Below, piece by piece: positions 43,194-51,149 of a stretch of 64,000 bases of DNA. The stretch spans positions 434,001-498,000 of the forward strand of contig JAWKWH010000003.1 in the NCBI GenBank assembly GCA_041397625.1. The letters are read 5' to 3'. A program made the translations under genes and the position numbers. The DNA is from JAWKWH01 sp041397625. GTDB taxonomy: Bacteria; Pseudomonadota; Alphaproteobacteria; Rhizobiales; Rhizobiaceae. A model generated the notes under the pieces. The model worked only from the letters and a program-made list of their open reading frames with translations. It was not told the origin of the DNA and did not search any database. The first letter of the stretch is position 1, and each line of letters starts with the position of its first letter.

Positions 43194-44023
43194 TGGTCCG
43201 CCCCGAGGATTTCGCGCAGCGCATCGCCGATCAGGTTGAATCCGAAGACGGCGACGAGGATGGCCAGGCCCGGAAACACGGTCAGCCACCAGGAATCGGG
43301 CAGGTATTTGGCGCCGTCCGCGACCATGGAGCCGAGATCGGGCGTCGGCGGCTGCACACCCAGGCCGAGGAAGGACAGCGACGAGGCGATGATGATGACG
43401 AAGCCGAGATCGAGCGTCATCTTGGTGATTACCGCCGGCACGCAATTGGGCAGGATCTCGCGGAAAATGATGTGCAGTTTCGATGCGCCGATCACCTCGG
43501 CGGCGAGCACGTAGCCTTCCTCCTTCTCGGCACGGGTCAGGTTGTAGACGAGGCGCGTGTACCAGGGCCACCACATGGCGGTCACCGCCAGCATGCCGTT
43601 CAGAAGCGTCGGTTCGAGCACGCCCATGATCGACATGGCGAGCACCAGCGGCGGGATCGACAGGAACACGTCGGTGATCCGCATCAAAACATAGTCGGTC
43701 CAGCCGCCGAGATAGCCGGCGACAAGGCCGACGGTGACGCCGATCGGTACGGCGATCGCCAGCACCACCACGCCGAGGATGAGTGAGATGCGGTAGGCGT
43801 AGACGATGCGGGAAAAAAGGTCGCGACCGACAAGGTCCGTGCCGAAAATGTAGGGCCATTCCGGCGGCTTGTTGAAATTGGCGAAGTCGACCACGGCGCC
43901 GCGATGGTCGGGAAACGGCGTGATGAAATCGGCGAACAGTGCCGACAGCACCACGATCGCCACCAGGATGACGCCGAGCAGCGACAGCGGGTTGGAAAGC
44001 AGGATGGCGATGGTGCGCTTCAT
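43190..44023 (-). CDS. dipeptide-type ABC transporter permease (DppC type)
   Basis: A 277-residue permease with about six membrane helices. FGTDLVGRDLFSRIVYAYRISL after helix 1 and the EAA loop EVIGASKLHIIFREILPN are diagnostic of DppC/OppC proteins. It overlaps the DppB-type gene by 4 bp on one side and the ATPase gene on the other, and forms the heterodimeric channel with the DppB-type protein. Confidence 0.9.
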   Translation of the reverse strand: MKRTIAILLSNPLSLLGVILVAIVVLSALFADFITPFPDHRGAVVDFANFNKPPEWPYIFGTDLVGRDLFSRIVYAYRISLILGVVVLAIAVPIGVTVGLVAGYLGGWTDYVLMRITDVFLSIPPLVLAMSIMGVLEPTLLNGMLAVTAMWWPWYTRLVYNLTRAEKEEGYVLAAEVIGASKLHIIFREILPNCVPAVITKMTLDLGFVIIIASSLSFLGLGVQPPTPDLGSMVADGAKYLPDSWWLTVFPGLAILVAVFGFNLIGDALREILGADQ

Positions 44024-45048
44024 GCCGGCCTCTGCGAATAACGGATGCGTGGATTGATGAAGGCGATCATGAGGTCGACGATAATGTTGACGATCAGGAA
44101 GGTGGCCGAGATGATCAGCACCGTTCCGACGATGGCGTTCAGGTCCTTGCGCAGGATGACGGCGACGCCGTAGCGCGACAGGCCGGGCCAGGCGAACACC
44201 GCCTCGACCAGGAAAGCGTTGCCGAGCATGGCGGCGAAGTCGAGGCCGATGATGGTCAGCGACGGGATCAGCGACGGGCGGAAGGCGAAGCGGTTGGCGA
44301 TGCGCCGGTCGGCGAAGCCGTAGGAGCGCGCCATCTCGATATAGGGCTTGTCATAGGTCTCGACCATGTTGGCGCGGGTCAGCCTTGCCGCCTGGCCGAT
44401 GCCCGACAACGCCAGCGCGAAGGCCGGCAGGATGATGTGCCAGGCGGCGTTGCCGAAGGCACGGAAATCGGCGGCGACCAGCGTGTCGAGCATCAGGAAG
44501 CCGGTGACGGGCGCGACCGAATAGCTGTCGGAAATGCGGCCGGCGATCGGAAACAGCGGCAGGAAGAAGGCGAAGAGCAGCATCAGGATCACCGCCCAGA
44601 CGAAGCTCGGGGCGGAAACGCCGAGCAGCGAGACGAGGCGGACGAGATTGTCGGCCCAGCGGCCGCGATAGCGCGCCGAAACGATGCCGAGCGGCAGGCC
44701 GATGCCGATCATCATGACGCCGGCTACCAGCACGAGCTCCAGCGTAGCGGGCAGGAACTGGGCGATATCGGCGGTGACCGGCCGGTTGGTGTAAAGCGAG
44801 ATGCCGAGGTCGCCGCGGGCGAGATCGGCGATGAAGTAGCCGTACTGGACGACGATGCTCTGGTCGAGATGCAGCGCCTGGCGCAGGTTCTCGACCTGTT
44901 CGGGCGTGGCGTTCGGCCCGAGGGCGATGCGCGCCGGATCGCCGGGGATGACCCGGGCGATGGTGAAGATCAGCATCGAGACCCCGACCAGCACGATCAA
45001 AGAGGTTCCGAGCCGCTTCGAAAGGAGGCGGACGACCGGTGGCATCAT
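44020..45048 (-). CDS. dipeptide-type ABC transporter permease (DppB type)
   Basis: A 342-residue permease. IARVIPGDPARIALGPNATPEQVENLRQ after the first helix is the DppB/OppB start, followed by about five more helices and an RMARSYGFADRR-like EAA loop near residue 240. Two ATG codons occur at the start (45048 and 45045). It follows the binding-protein gene across an 86-bp gap that holds a strong hairpin. Confidence 0.9.
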   Translation of the reverse strand: MMPPVVRLLSKRLGTSLIVLVGVSMLIFTIARVIPGDPARIALGPNATPEQVENLRQALHLDQSIVVQYGYFIADLARGDLGISLYTNRPVTADIAQFLPATLELVLVAGVMMIGIGLPLGIVSARYRGRWADNLVRLVSLLGVSAPSFVWAVILMLLFAFFLPLFPIAGRISDSYSVAPVTGFLMLDTLVAADFRAFGNAAWHIILPAFALALSGIGQAARLTRANMVETYDKPYIEMARSYGFADRRIANRFAFRPSLIPSLTIIGLDFAAMLGNAFLVEAVFAWPGLSRYGVAVILRKDLNAIVGTVLIISATFLIVNIIVDLMIAFINPRIRYSQRPA

Positions 45049-45098
45049 TCCAATCCAAGAACAGGTCCGCCGGGCTTTTCGCGCGACGGGCGCGGTTG

Positions 45099-45124
45099 GC
45101 GGGCCGCCGGGAGCAGCGGCCCGC
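45099..45124 (-). terminator. intercistronic hairpin after the binding-protein gene
   Basis: GCGGGCCGC and GCGGCCCGC form a perfect 9-bp stem with an 8-base loop in the 86-bp gap between binding-protein and permease genes. No T-run follows, so transcript protection or partial read-through is more likely than full termination. Confidence 0.55.
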
Positions 45125-45134
45125 GGGTTCCGAC

Positions 45135-46733
45135 CTACTCGGTCATTTCCATCAGGCGGAAGGAAAAGCCCATTCCGTCGAGCCCGAAGGCCTTGGACGG
45201 ATCCGACATGGCCGGAACCTTGACCCGGTTGCTGGCGGCAAACACCGACTGGCGATCATAGGCGTAGATCGAAGCGGCCACCTCCATAAGGCGCTTGTTG
45301 AGCGCCGCATAGGCGGCCTCGCGACCGGCATCGTCGGCGGCCATGCGGCCTTCTTCCAGATATTTGTCGACCTCGGCGTCCTTCAGATATTCCGGCGATT
45401 GCCAGGTGCCCGAGGTGGAGGAGTGGTACTGGCCGTAAAGCAGGGTATCGGGATCGCCGGTCACCGCGTTGACGAAGAGCTGCGAGATATGCGGGGTGTT
45501 CTCCGCCTTCGACACCTGCTCGGCAAACAGTGCCCACGGCATCTTCTTGATCTCCGACTTGACGCCGAGTTCCGTGAAGTTTGCCTGCATCAGCAGGGCG
45601 AAACGCTCCTCGAGCGGCACTTCGGCAATCCACGACACTTCGAGCGTGAAGTCCTCCGGCTTGTACTTGCACTGGGCAAGCTCCGCCTTCGCCGCGTCGA
45701 GATTGCGGGTGAGGATGTGGTCCGCCGGATTGGCGCCGAACATGCCGACGGGAATGGCGCCGGTGGCGGCGCTGCCCTGGGAGACGTCGTCGGTGACGGC
45801 GATCATCCTGACGGCCGCGTCGTAGTCGAAGGCCATGGAGAGGGCGCGTCGGCAATGCACGTCGTCCATCGGCGCCTTGGCGGTGTTCATCTTGACGTAG
45901 AACGCGCCGGTACCGGATTCGGTCAGCAGTTGCGCGCCGCCGGCGGCCAGCGCCTTGATCACCTCCGGCGGAAGCCACTGCGAGGCGATGTCGTGCTCGC
46001 CCTGCGCGATCAGCGTGCGCACGGTCGCCGCCTCCAGGCCATAGCGCAGGCGCACCGTATCGGGCGCGACGTCGGGTACGCCGAGGAAATAGCCGGCGTT
46101 CTTCTCCATCACCGTCTCTTCCTGCGGGTTGTGCGCGGTGACCTTGTAGGCGCCGGTGCCGGCGCCATTGGCCGACAGATAGGCCTGGCCCCAGTCTTTC
46201 ATGTCGCCGTCGCCGTCGCCGAGATTGGCCATCACGGTCTTCTTGTCGACGATCGGCAGGCGTACCAGCGAGGCGATGAACGGCGCGTAGGGCCGGGCGA
46301 GGTTGAACTTCACCGTGTGCTCGTCCACCGCCTCGGCGCTCTCGACGCCCGCGAACAGATAGGACAGGCCGGCGCCCAGCGCCTTCATCCGGTCAAGCGA
46401 GAACACCACGTCCTCGGCGGTTAGCGGATTGCCGCTCTGGAAGGCCACGTCGGAACGCAGTTTGAAAGTATAGCTGTTGCCGTCGGCTTCCCAGCTTTCG
46501 GCGAGATGCGGCACGTGGCCGGGCCCGCCCTGTTTCGGCAGCACCAGCGTGTCGTAGACGTTGAACATCAGGATCGAGTCGGCATAGTCCGAGGCCTTGC
46601 CCGGATCGAGCTCGCCGACGGCCACCTCATCGAGGCGCAAGACGCCGCCGGCAAGGGCCGAGGCGGGTGTGAGGGCCGTCAGGGCCGTCGCCGACATCGC
46701 TGCGGCCGCGATGGTTTTGCTGAGTCTTTTCAT
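45135..46733 (-). CDS. dipeptide-type ABC transporter substrate-binding protein
   Basis: A 532-residue family 5 extracellular binding protein with a signal peptide ending near the ASALAGG sequence (residues 24-30). The LAESWEADGNSYTFKLRSDVAFQSGNPLTAEDVVFSLDRM block (split over residues 62-101) is the SBP family 5 hallmark. It is the first structural gene after the regulator and delivers the substrate of the hydantoinase operon, which could be a peptide, a cyclic amide or another nitrogen compound. Confidence 0.88.
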   Translation of the reverse strand: MKRLSKTIAAAAMSATALTALTPASALAGGVLRLDEVAVGELDPGKASDYADSILMFNVYDTLVLPKQGGPGHVPHLAESWEADGNSYTFKLRSDVAFQSGNPLTAEDVVFSLDRMKALGAGLSYLFAGVESAEAVDEHTVKFNLARPYAPFIASLVRLPIVDKKTVMANLGDGDGDMKDWGQAYLSANGAGTGAYKVTAHNPQEETVMEKNAGYFLGVPDVAPDTVRLRYGLEAATVRTLIAQGEHDIASQWLPPEVIKALAAGGAQLLTESGTGAFYVKMNTAKAPMDDVHCRRALSMAFDYDAAVRMIAVTDDVSQGSAATGAIPVGMFGANPADHILTRNLDAAKAELAQCKYKPEDFTLEVSWIAEVPLEERFALLMQANFTELGVKSEIKKMPWALFAEQVSKAENTPHISQLFVNAVTGDPDTLLYGQYHSSTSGTWQSPEYLKDAEVDKYLEEGRMAADDAGREAAYAALNKRLMEVAASIYAYDRQSVFAASNRVKVPAMSDPSKAFGLDGMGFSFRLMEMTE

Positions 46734-46753
46734 GTTGATGCTCCCGTTTATTG

Positions 46754-47395
46754 TTATTCCGAATCATTGCGTTTGCGGCCGGCGCCCAGAGCCGCGCCGG
46801 CGGCTTCATCTTCCCCGAAAACGTCCATCGTCCCGGCCCACAGGATCGTCGCCGGCGTATCGCCGTGGTTCCAGGTCGAGTGGGTGATGGTCGATGGAAA
46901 ATGGATTGAATCGCCGACCTCGAGTATTGCTCGCTCGCCGTCCAGCTCGACGGTGATCGCGCCTTCGAGCACGAACAGCATCTCCTCGCCGTCGTGCGAG
47001 ATCGGCTCGCCTCGATGGCCTGGCGGCTCGTGGATGATGACGCTGCGCAGAATGCAGCCGGGGAAGGAGGAAGAGATGCGCTCGTAGGTGACGGAATTGC
47101 GGCTTATGGCGTAGACCGCCCGCTCGTCGTGCCTGGTTTGCGGCGCATCGCCCTTCGGTTGGGCCAGAAACTCACTTACGTGCAGGCCAAGAACCCGCGA
47201 CACCGAGACCAGCGAGGACAGCGACGGGGTGGTGATGCCGCGTTCGATCTGGGAGATGAACCCGACCGAGAGGCCGGCACGGTCGGCGACCTGCTGCATC
47301 GTCAGGCCGATTTCCTTGCGCCGGGCGCGCAGACGCTCCACCAGGGCAAAATTCTCCCCTGCTTTTGCGGCGCTGTCGGTCGCCTGCCTGGCCAT
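46754..47395 (-). CDS. XRE-family regulator with C-terminal cupin sensor domain
   Basis: A 213-residue regulator. Residues 15-78 form an XRE helix-turn-helix (MQQVADRAGLSVGFISQIERG), and residues about 115-190 a cupin (HDGEEMLFVLEGAITVELDGE, GDSIHFPSTITHSTWN) that would bind a small effector. I chose the ATG at 46754-47395's upper end, which has GGGAGCG just upstream; the longer open frame would run through the operator. It heads the minus-strand hydantoinase/importer operon, 20 bp before the binding-protein gene. Two identical operator palindromes flank its own promoter, so it very likely autoregulates and controls the whole operon. Confidence 0.88.
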   Translation of the reverse strand: MARQATDSAAKAGENFALVERLRARRKEIGLTMQQVADRAGLSVGFISQIERGITTPSLSSLVSVSRVLGLHVSEFLAQPKGDAPQTRHDERAVYAISRNSVTYERISSSFPGCILRSVIIHEPPGHRGEPISHDGEEMLFVLEGAITVELDGERAILEVGDSIHFPSTITHSTWNHGDTPATILWAGTMDVFGEDEAAGAALGAGRKRNDSE

Positions 47396-47406
47396 GCTCG
47401 CTCCCC

Positions 47407-47425
47407 ATTTTAGTATTGCTAAAAT
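47407..47425. promoter_or_regulatory. operator O1 of the XRE-cupin regulator
   Basis: ATTTTAG and CTAAAAT form a perfect 7-base inverted repeat with a 5-base spacer. It lies just downstream of the predicted -10 box on the minus strand and 11 bp upstream of the regulator start codon, an ideal repressor site. Confidence 0.7.
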
Positions 47426-47452
47426 CGTGCGGTGTGCCGCGGTAAGTGTCAA
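47424..47452 (-). promoter_or_regulatory. sigma-70 type promoter of the regulator-importer-hydantoinase operon
   Basis: On the minus strand TTGACA (47452-47447) is a perfect -35 box. With a 17-base spacer the -10 position reads CACGAT (47429-47424), a poor match that overlaps operator O1. A weak -10 box fits an activated or tightly controlled promoter. Confidence 0.5.
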
Positions 47453-47458
47453 GCATTT

Positions 47459-47475
47459 TTTTAGCTATGCTAAAA
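47459..47475. promoter_or_regulatory. operator O2 of the XRE-cupin regulator
   Basis: TTTTAG and CTAAAA repeat exactly, with the same 5-base spacer as O1. It lies just upstream of the TTGACA box. Its centre is 51 bp from that of O1, about five helical turns, so dimers at both sites would face the same side of the DNA. Confidence 0.7.
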
Positions 47476-47541
47476 TTTGTACAAACCTTTCTGATCGTGG
47501 AAAAAATCCGGACAAGGGGGCTGCAGTGATACTCAGCAGAG

Positions 47542-47557
47542 CTTATGGGTTCATAAG
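47542..47557. promoter_or_regulatory. inverted repeat in the AT-rich intergenic segment
   Basis: CTTATG and CATAAG are perfect inverted repeats with a GGTT spacer, followed by an AT-rich tract. It differs from the O1/O2 sequence, so it could be a site for a different regulator of the rightward importer operon. Confidence 0.3.
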
Positions 47558-47958
47558 AATAATAGATTTTATTAATGCATTTCAGCCGTGCCTAAATGCC
47601 ATTGGGGGGATGCGTGGGTGGCCGTGGCATGGCCGCGAACGGGAGGCGGGATGCAGATAAAACGGTTTACGGGCGACGGAAACGGGTTTTGCGATCATTC
47701 CCGCCGCTTGCCGCCGGCCGGGGTCGGCGGGACCGCGGACGCCGTTGTCGAACCGTCATCCAACTGTCGTCAACGATATCTATTCGAATGGGACGCCGGC
47801 CGGCTTTTCGTTCAGCCGGACAAAGCTCGCCCGGCTGCCGAATTGTATTGCCCAGCCGGCGATGGGGTGGCTAGAGTGTTGGCCGTCACACAGAATTAAC
47901 ATGCGCGGGCCGTGCGGTTTTCCGGCTCGTCAAAGATAGTGGCAAGGGAGAGCAGACC

Positions 47959-50001
47959 ATGAAGAAACTACTATTGGCGAGTTCCGCGCTGTTGTTGGCG
48001 GCCGGAACCTCGTTCGCGGCCGACTGTCCGTCGGTAACGGTGGCCGACATGATGGGTGTCGGAGCCGGCGCCTTTCCGCAGCAATACGAGTTGGACGAGT
48101 TCCAGTCGCTTGGCGGCTGCACCGTGTCCTTCAAGGAAAATCCCGCCATTGGCGACATGAACAAGCAGATCCGCAACAACCCGGACCTGCCGCCGCTGGC
48201 CGAGCGTATGCCTGAAGAGCCGCTCGTGGTGGCGCCCTATGAATCGATCGGCAAGTATGGCGGCACGCTCGACGCGCTGTCCAACGCCACCGAGGCGGGC
48301 ACGTCGGACTTCATGTCCACGCGCCACGTCAACCTTGTTCGCTATTCCGACGACTTGCAGACCATCGTTCCCAATGTGGCGAAGGGCTGGAAGTGGAACG
48401 ACGACTATACGGAACTGACCTTCTTCCTGCGCAAGGGCCACAAATGGTCCGACGGCGTGCCGTTCACCTCGGCGGACGTGAAGTTCTGGTACGACAACCT
48501 TGCGCTTGATCCGAACGTCATCGAGAAGCCGAAGGACTACGTTCTGGTCGGCGGCGAGCGCATGCAGGTCGAGACGCCGGACGATCAGACGGTCGTCTTC
48601 AAGCTGCCGGCGCCGAAGCCGGGCCTGCTGGCCCACTTCGCCACCCACTACGCACAGGGCTTCCAGCCGAAGCACTTCCTTGGCCGTTTTCATCCGGATA
48701 TCGATCCGGACGCCGACAAGAATGCCCAGGCGATCGGATTCGAGACCGGCTATGACGTAATCAAGGCCTATTACGGCTCGTCGGACTGGATGGATACCGC
48801 CACGCCGATGCTGAACAGCCCGGACAAGGTGGCCAACATGCCGGCCGACGCCGCGCCGACGCTGGAAAGCCACATCGTCATCAAGGAAACCACGGAAGGC
48901 CGGCATTTCGTCGCCAATCCGTATTTCTACATGGTCGACACGGCCGGCAATCAGTTGCCCTACATCAACGAGATGGATGAGCTGTTCATCAACGACCAGC
49001 AGGTCCGCCTGCTCAAGCTGGTCAACGGCGAAGTCGACTACAAGTCGCAGTCGCTGCAGCTTTCCGACGCGCCGCTGCTTCTGGAAAACCAGGAGAAGGG
49101 TGATTACACGATCCAGCTCAAACCCAAGATCGCGATGCATGCGATTTCGTTCAATGTGACGTCGGACGATCCCGTCAAGCGTCAGGTGTTCGGCGATCTC
49201 AGGTTCCGCAAGGCAATGTCGATCGCCATCAATCGCGACGAGTTGAACGAGGTGGCCTATTTCGGTCAGGGAACGCCGGCGCAGTATACCGGTTTCTCGC
49301 CGCTGCCGGATTTTGCCGACAAGAAGTGGACGTCGTTTGCGATCGAGCACGATCCGGACGGCGCCAAGGCGCTGCTCGACGAGGTCGGCGTTGTCGACAA
49401 GGATGGCGACGGTTTCCGCGACCTGCCGGACGGCAGCCCGCTTGTGCTGAACCTCAACTTCGCCACGCAGGGCATCGCCGGTCAGGTGGTGGAACTGCTG
49501 AGCCAGTACTGGGCGGCTGTCGGCATCAAGTCGGCGGTCAAGGAAGTGACGCCCGACGAATTCCGTTCGGCACAGTCTTCCAACCAGAACGATGTCGGTC
49601 TTTGGGAAAAGGGCCAGCCACTCGGCATCGTGCTCGGCAACAACGAACTTTGGGTGCCGCCGTTCGAGAACTACTTCGGTCACCGCGTCGGCATGCTGTG
49701 GGCTGAATGGGTGGATTCGAACGGTTCCAAGGGCGTCGAGCCGCCGGACTTCGTCAAGCAGCTGATTGCCGATATCAACGCGTTCCAGTCGACACCGTCC
49801 GGCACCGACAAGTTCAACGAGCTTGGCGCCCGCCTGGTCGAGAACATGACGTCGAACCTGTTGTTCATCGGAACAGCCCTTACGCCAGATCCGATCTTCC
49901 ACCGCAATGCGCTCAAGAATTTCCCGGAATTCAAGACCGCGTCCTACGAATACTACCGGACCTATCCGTACCGTCCGGCGCAATGGTATCTCGACGAGTA
50001 A
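47959..50001 (+). CDS. oligopeptide-type ABC transporter substrate-binding protein
   Basis: A 680-residue family 5 binding protein, longer than the usual 500-600 residues. The signal peptide is clear (KKLL start, cleavage at SFA-AD near residue 21). VPNVAKGWKWNDDYTELTFFLRKGHKWSDG (split over residues 137-166) is the family block. A DKDGDGFRD loop near residue 475 looks like a calcium loop and is common in this group. It is preceded by AAGGGAGAG and starts the five-gene importer operon. The ligand is not evident. Confidence 0.88.
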   Translation: MKKLLLASSALLLAAGTSFAADCPSVTVADMMGVGAGAFPQQYELDEFQSLGGCTVSFKENPAIGDMNKQIRNNPDLPPLAERMPEEPLVVAPYESIGKYGGTLDALSNATEAGTSDFMSTRHVNLVRYSDDLQTIVPNVAKGWKWNDDYTELTFFLRKGHKWSDGVPFTSADVKFWYDNLALDPNVIEKPKDYVLVGGERMQVETPDDQTVVFKLPAPKPGLLAHFATHYAQGFQPKHFLGRFHPDIDPDADKNAQAIGFETGYDVIKAYYGSSDWMDTATPMLNSPDKVANMPADAAPTLESHIVIKETTEGRHFVANPYFYMVDTAGNQLPYINEMDELFINDQQVRLLKLVNGEVDYKSQSLQLSDAPLLLENQEKGDYTIQLKPKIAMHAISFNVTSDDPVKRQVFGDLRFRKAMSIAINRDELNEVAYFGQGTPAQYTGFSPLPDFADKKWTSFAIEHDPDGAKALLDEVGVVDKDGDGFRDLPDGSPLVLNLNFATQGIAGQVVELLSQYWAAVGIKSAVKEVTPDEFRSAQSSNQNDVGLWEKGQPLGIVLGNNELWVPPFENYFGHRVGMLWAEWVDSNGSKGVEPPDFVKQLIADINAFQSTPSGTDKFNELGARLVENMTSNLLFIGTALTPDPIFHRNALKNFPEFKTASYEYYRTYPYRPAQWYLDE

Positions 50002-50033
50002 GCGGGGATAGTAGAGCGGTTTCTGGAAATAAA

Positions 50034-50059
50034 TTCCGGGCGGCAAGCGCTGCCCGGAA
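50034..50059 (+). terminator. intercistronic hairpin after the binding-protein gene
   Basis: TTCCGGGCGGC pairs with GCTGCCCGGAA (one G-U pair) around an AAGC loop, giving an 11-bp stem in the 136-bp gap before the permease gene. No T-run follows. It probably limits expression of the downstream genes relative to the binding protein. Confidence 0.6.
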
Positions 50060-50137
50060 CTTGCCAAAAACCGGTGCAACACTGAATTCGGCAGGCGGTG
50101 GACGATTCCGCCACCCGCAAGGGCTGGATAGGGCGGC

Positions 50138-51145
50138 ATGGGTCAATTCATTCAGTTTGCGTTTAACCGGGCATGGATGGCGCTCGTCACGCTGCTGACG
50201 GTTTCGCTCATCGTGTTCACGCTGATGGAACTGGTTCCCGGCACCTGCGCCGAGCGTTATCTCGCTTTCAAGAACACGCAGGGCTCGCAAATTTCGGTGG
50301 AGGACATCAGGGCCGAGGAAAAGCGCCTCGGGCTTGACCGGCCGTTCCTGATCCGATGGGGATCGTGGGTCGGCAATGTGTTTTTGAAGGGCGAGTTCGG
50401 CGACAGCTGCATCCTGCGCCTGAACATAAATCAGCTCCTGTCGGACAAGTTCTGGATAAGTCTCGGCATCTGTCTTGCAGCGCTGATATTCTCCTACCTG
50501 ATCGCAGTGCCGATAGGAATTATTTCGGCGAGTTCGAAGAGTCCGGTCGTAAACAATTCGCTGCGGTTCACCAGCTATCTGGGGCTGGCGTTGCCGAACT
50601 TCCTGCTTGCGCTGATGATCATGTTGTTTTCGACAGTGGTGTTCGGGGATTCGCTGACCGGGCTGTTCTCCAAGGAATATCGCGATGCGGCCTGGTCTTG
50701 GGCCAAGTTCGGCGATTTCCTGTCGCGCGCCTGGCTGCCGATCTTCATTCTGGGCTGGTCGGCCACCGCGTTTGCGCTGCAGACCGTGCGGGCGCTGATG
50801 CTCGACGAAATCGGCAAGCTCTACGTCACGGCGGCTTCCGCGCGAGGGATCACGGGCTCTAAGCTGCTTTGGAAATATCCTGCCCGCCACGCGCTCGGTC
50901 CGGTGATCAATTCACTCGGCTTCGATCTCAACCGTATCTTCAACGAATTGCCCGTCGTGGCGCTGATCCTGACGCTGACGGAGTCGGGTGCGTTGCTGAT
51001 CGAGGCGCTGGCGCGATCAAATGACCAGCAATTGGCGGGCGCCATCATCTTCCTGCTCACGGCGAGCATCGTGTTCGTCAACTTCGTAACGGACATACTG
51101 CTTGCGGTGCTCGATCCGCGGGTGCGGCGCGGATTGATGGGGTAG
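50138..51145 (+). CDS. oligopeptide-type ABC transporter permease (OppB type)
   Basis: A 335-residue permease with about six membrane helices. VSLIVFTLMELVPGTCAERYL in the first helix and GLDRPFLIRWGSWVGNVFLKGEFGDSC are of OppB type; the usual GDP after the first helix is replaced by GTC. An EAA loop lies near ASARGITGSKLLWKYPARHA. It is separated from its permease partner by 4 bp. Confidence 0.87.
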   Translation: MGQFIQFAFNRAWMALVTLLTVSLIVFTLMELVPGTCAERYLAFKNTQGSQISVEDIRAEEKRLGLDRPFLIRWGSWVGNVFLKGEFGDSCILRLNINQLLSDKFWISLGICLAALIFSYLIAVPIGIISASSKSPVVNNSLRFTSYLGLALPNFLLALMIMLFSTVVFGDSLTGLFSKEYRDAAWSWAKFGDFLSRAWLPIFILGWSATAFALQTVRALMLDEIGKLYVTAASARGITGSKLLWKYPARHALGPVINSLGFDLNRIFNELPVVALILTLTESGALLIEALARSNDQQLAGAIIFLLTASIVFVNFVTDILLAVLDPRVRRGLMG

Positions 51146-51149
51146 GGCG

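Larger units (their letters stand above)
47396..47958. other. 563-bp divergent intergenic region
   Basis: This is the only gap over 300 bp. The left 80 bases hold the regulator promoter and operators O1 and O2. Bases 47450-47600 are clearly AT-richer than the rest of the window. The right part returns to high GC and contains only short open frames without coding character. A plus-strand promoter for the importer at 47959 must lie here, but I found no convincing -35/-10 pair. Confidence 0.6.

Noticed and set aside
47588..47899. Open frames of about 60-100 codons in the region before the importer at 47959.
   Set aside because: No ribosome sites of note, no recognisable protein features, and several frames are open at once, as expected by chance in GC-rich DNA.
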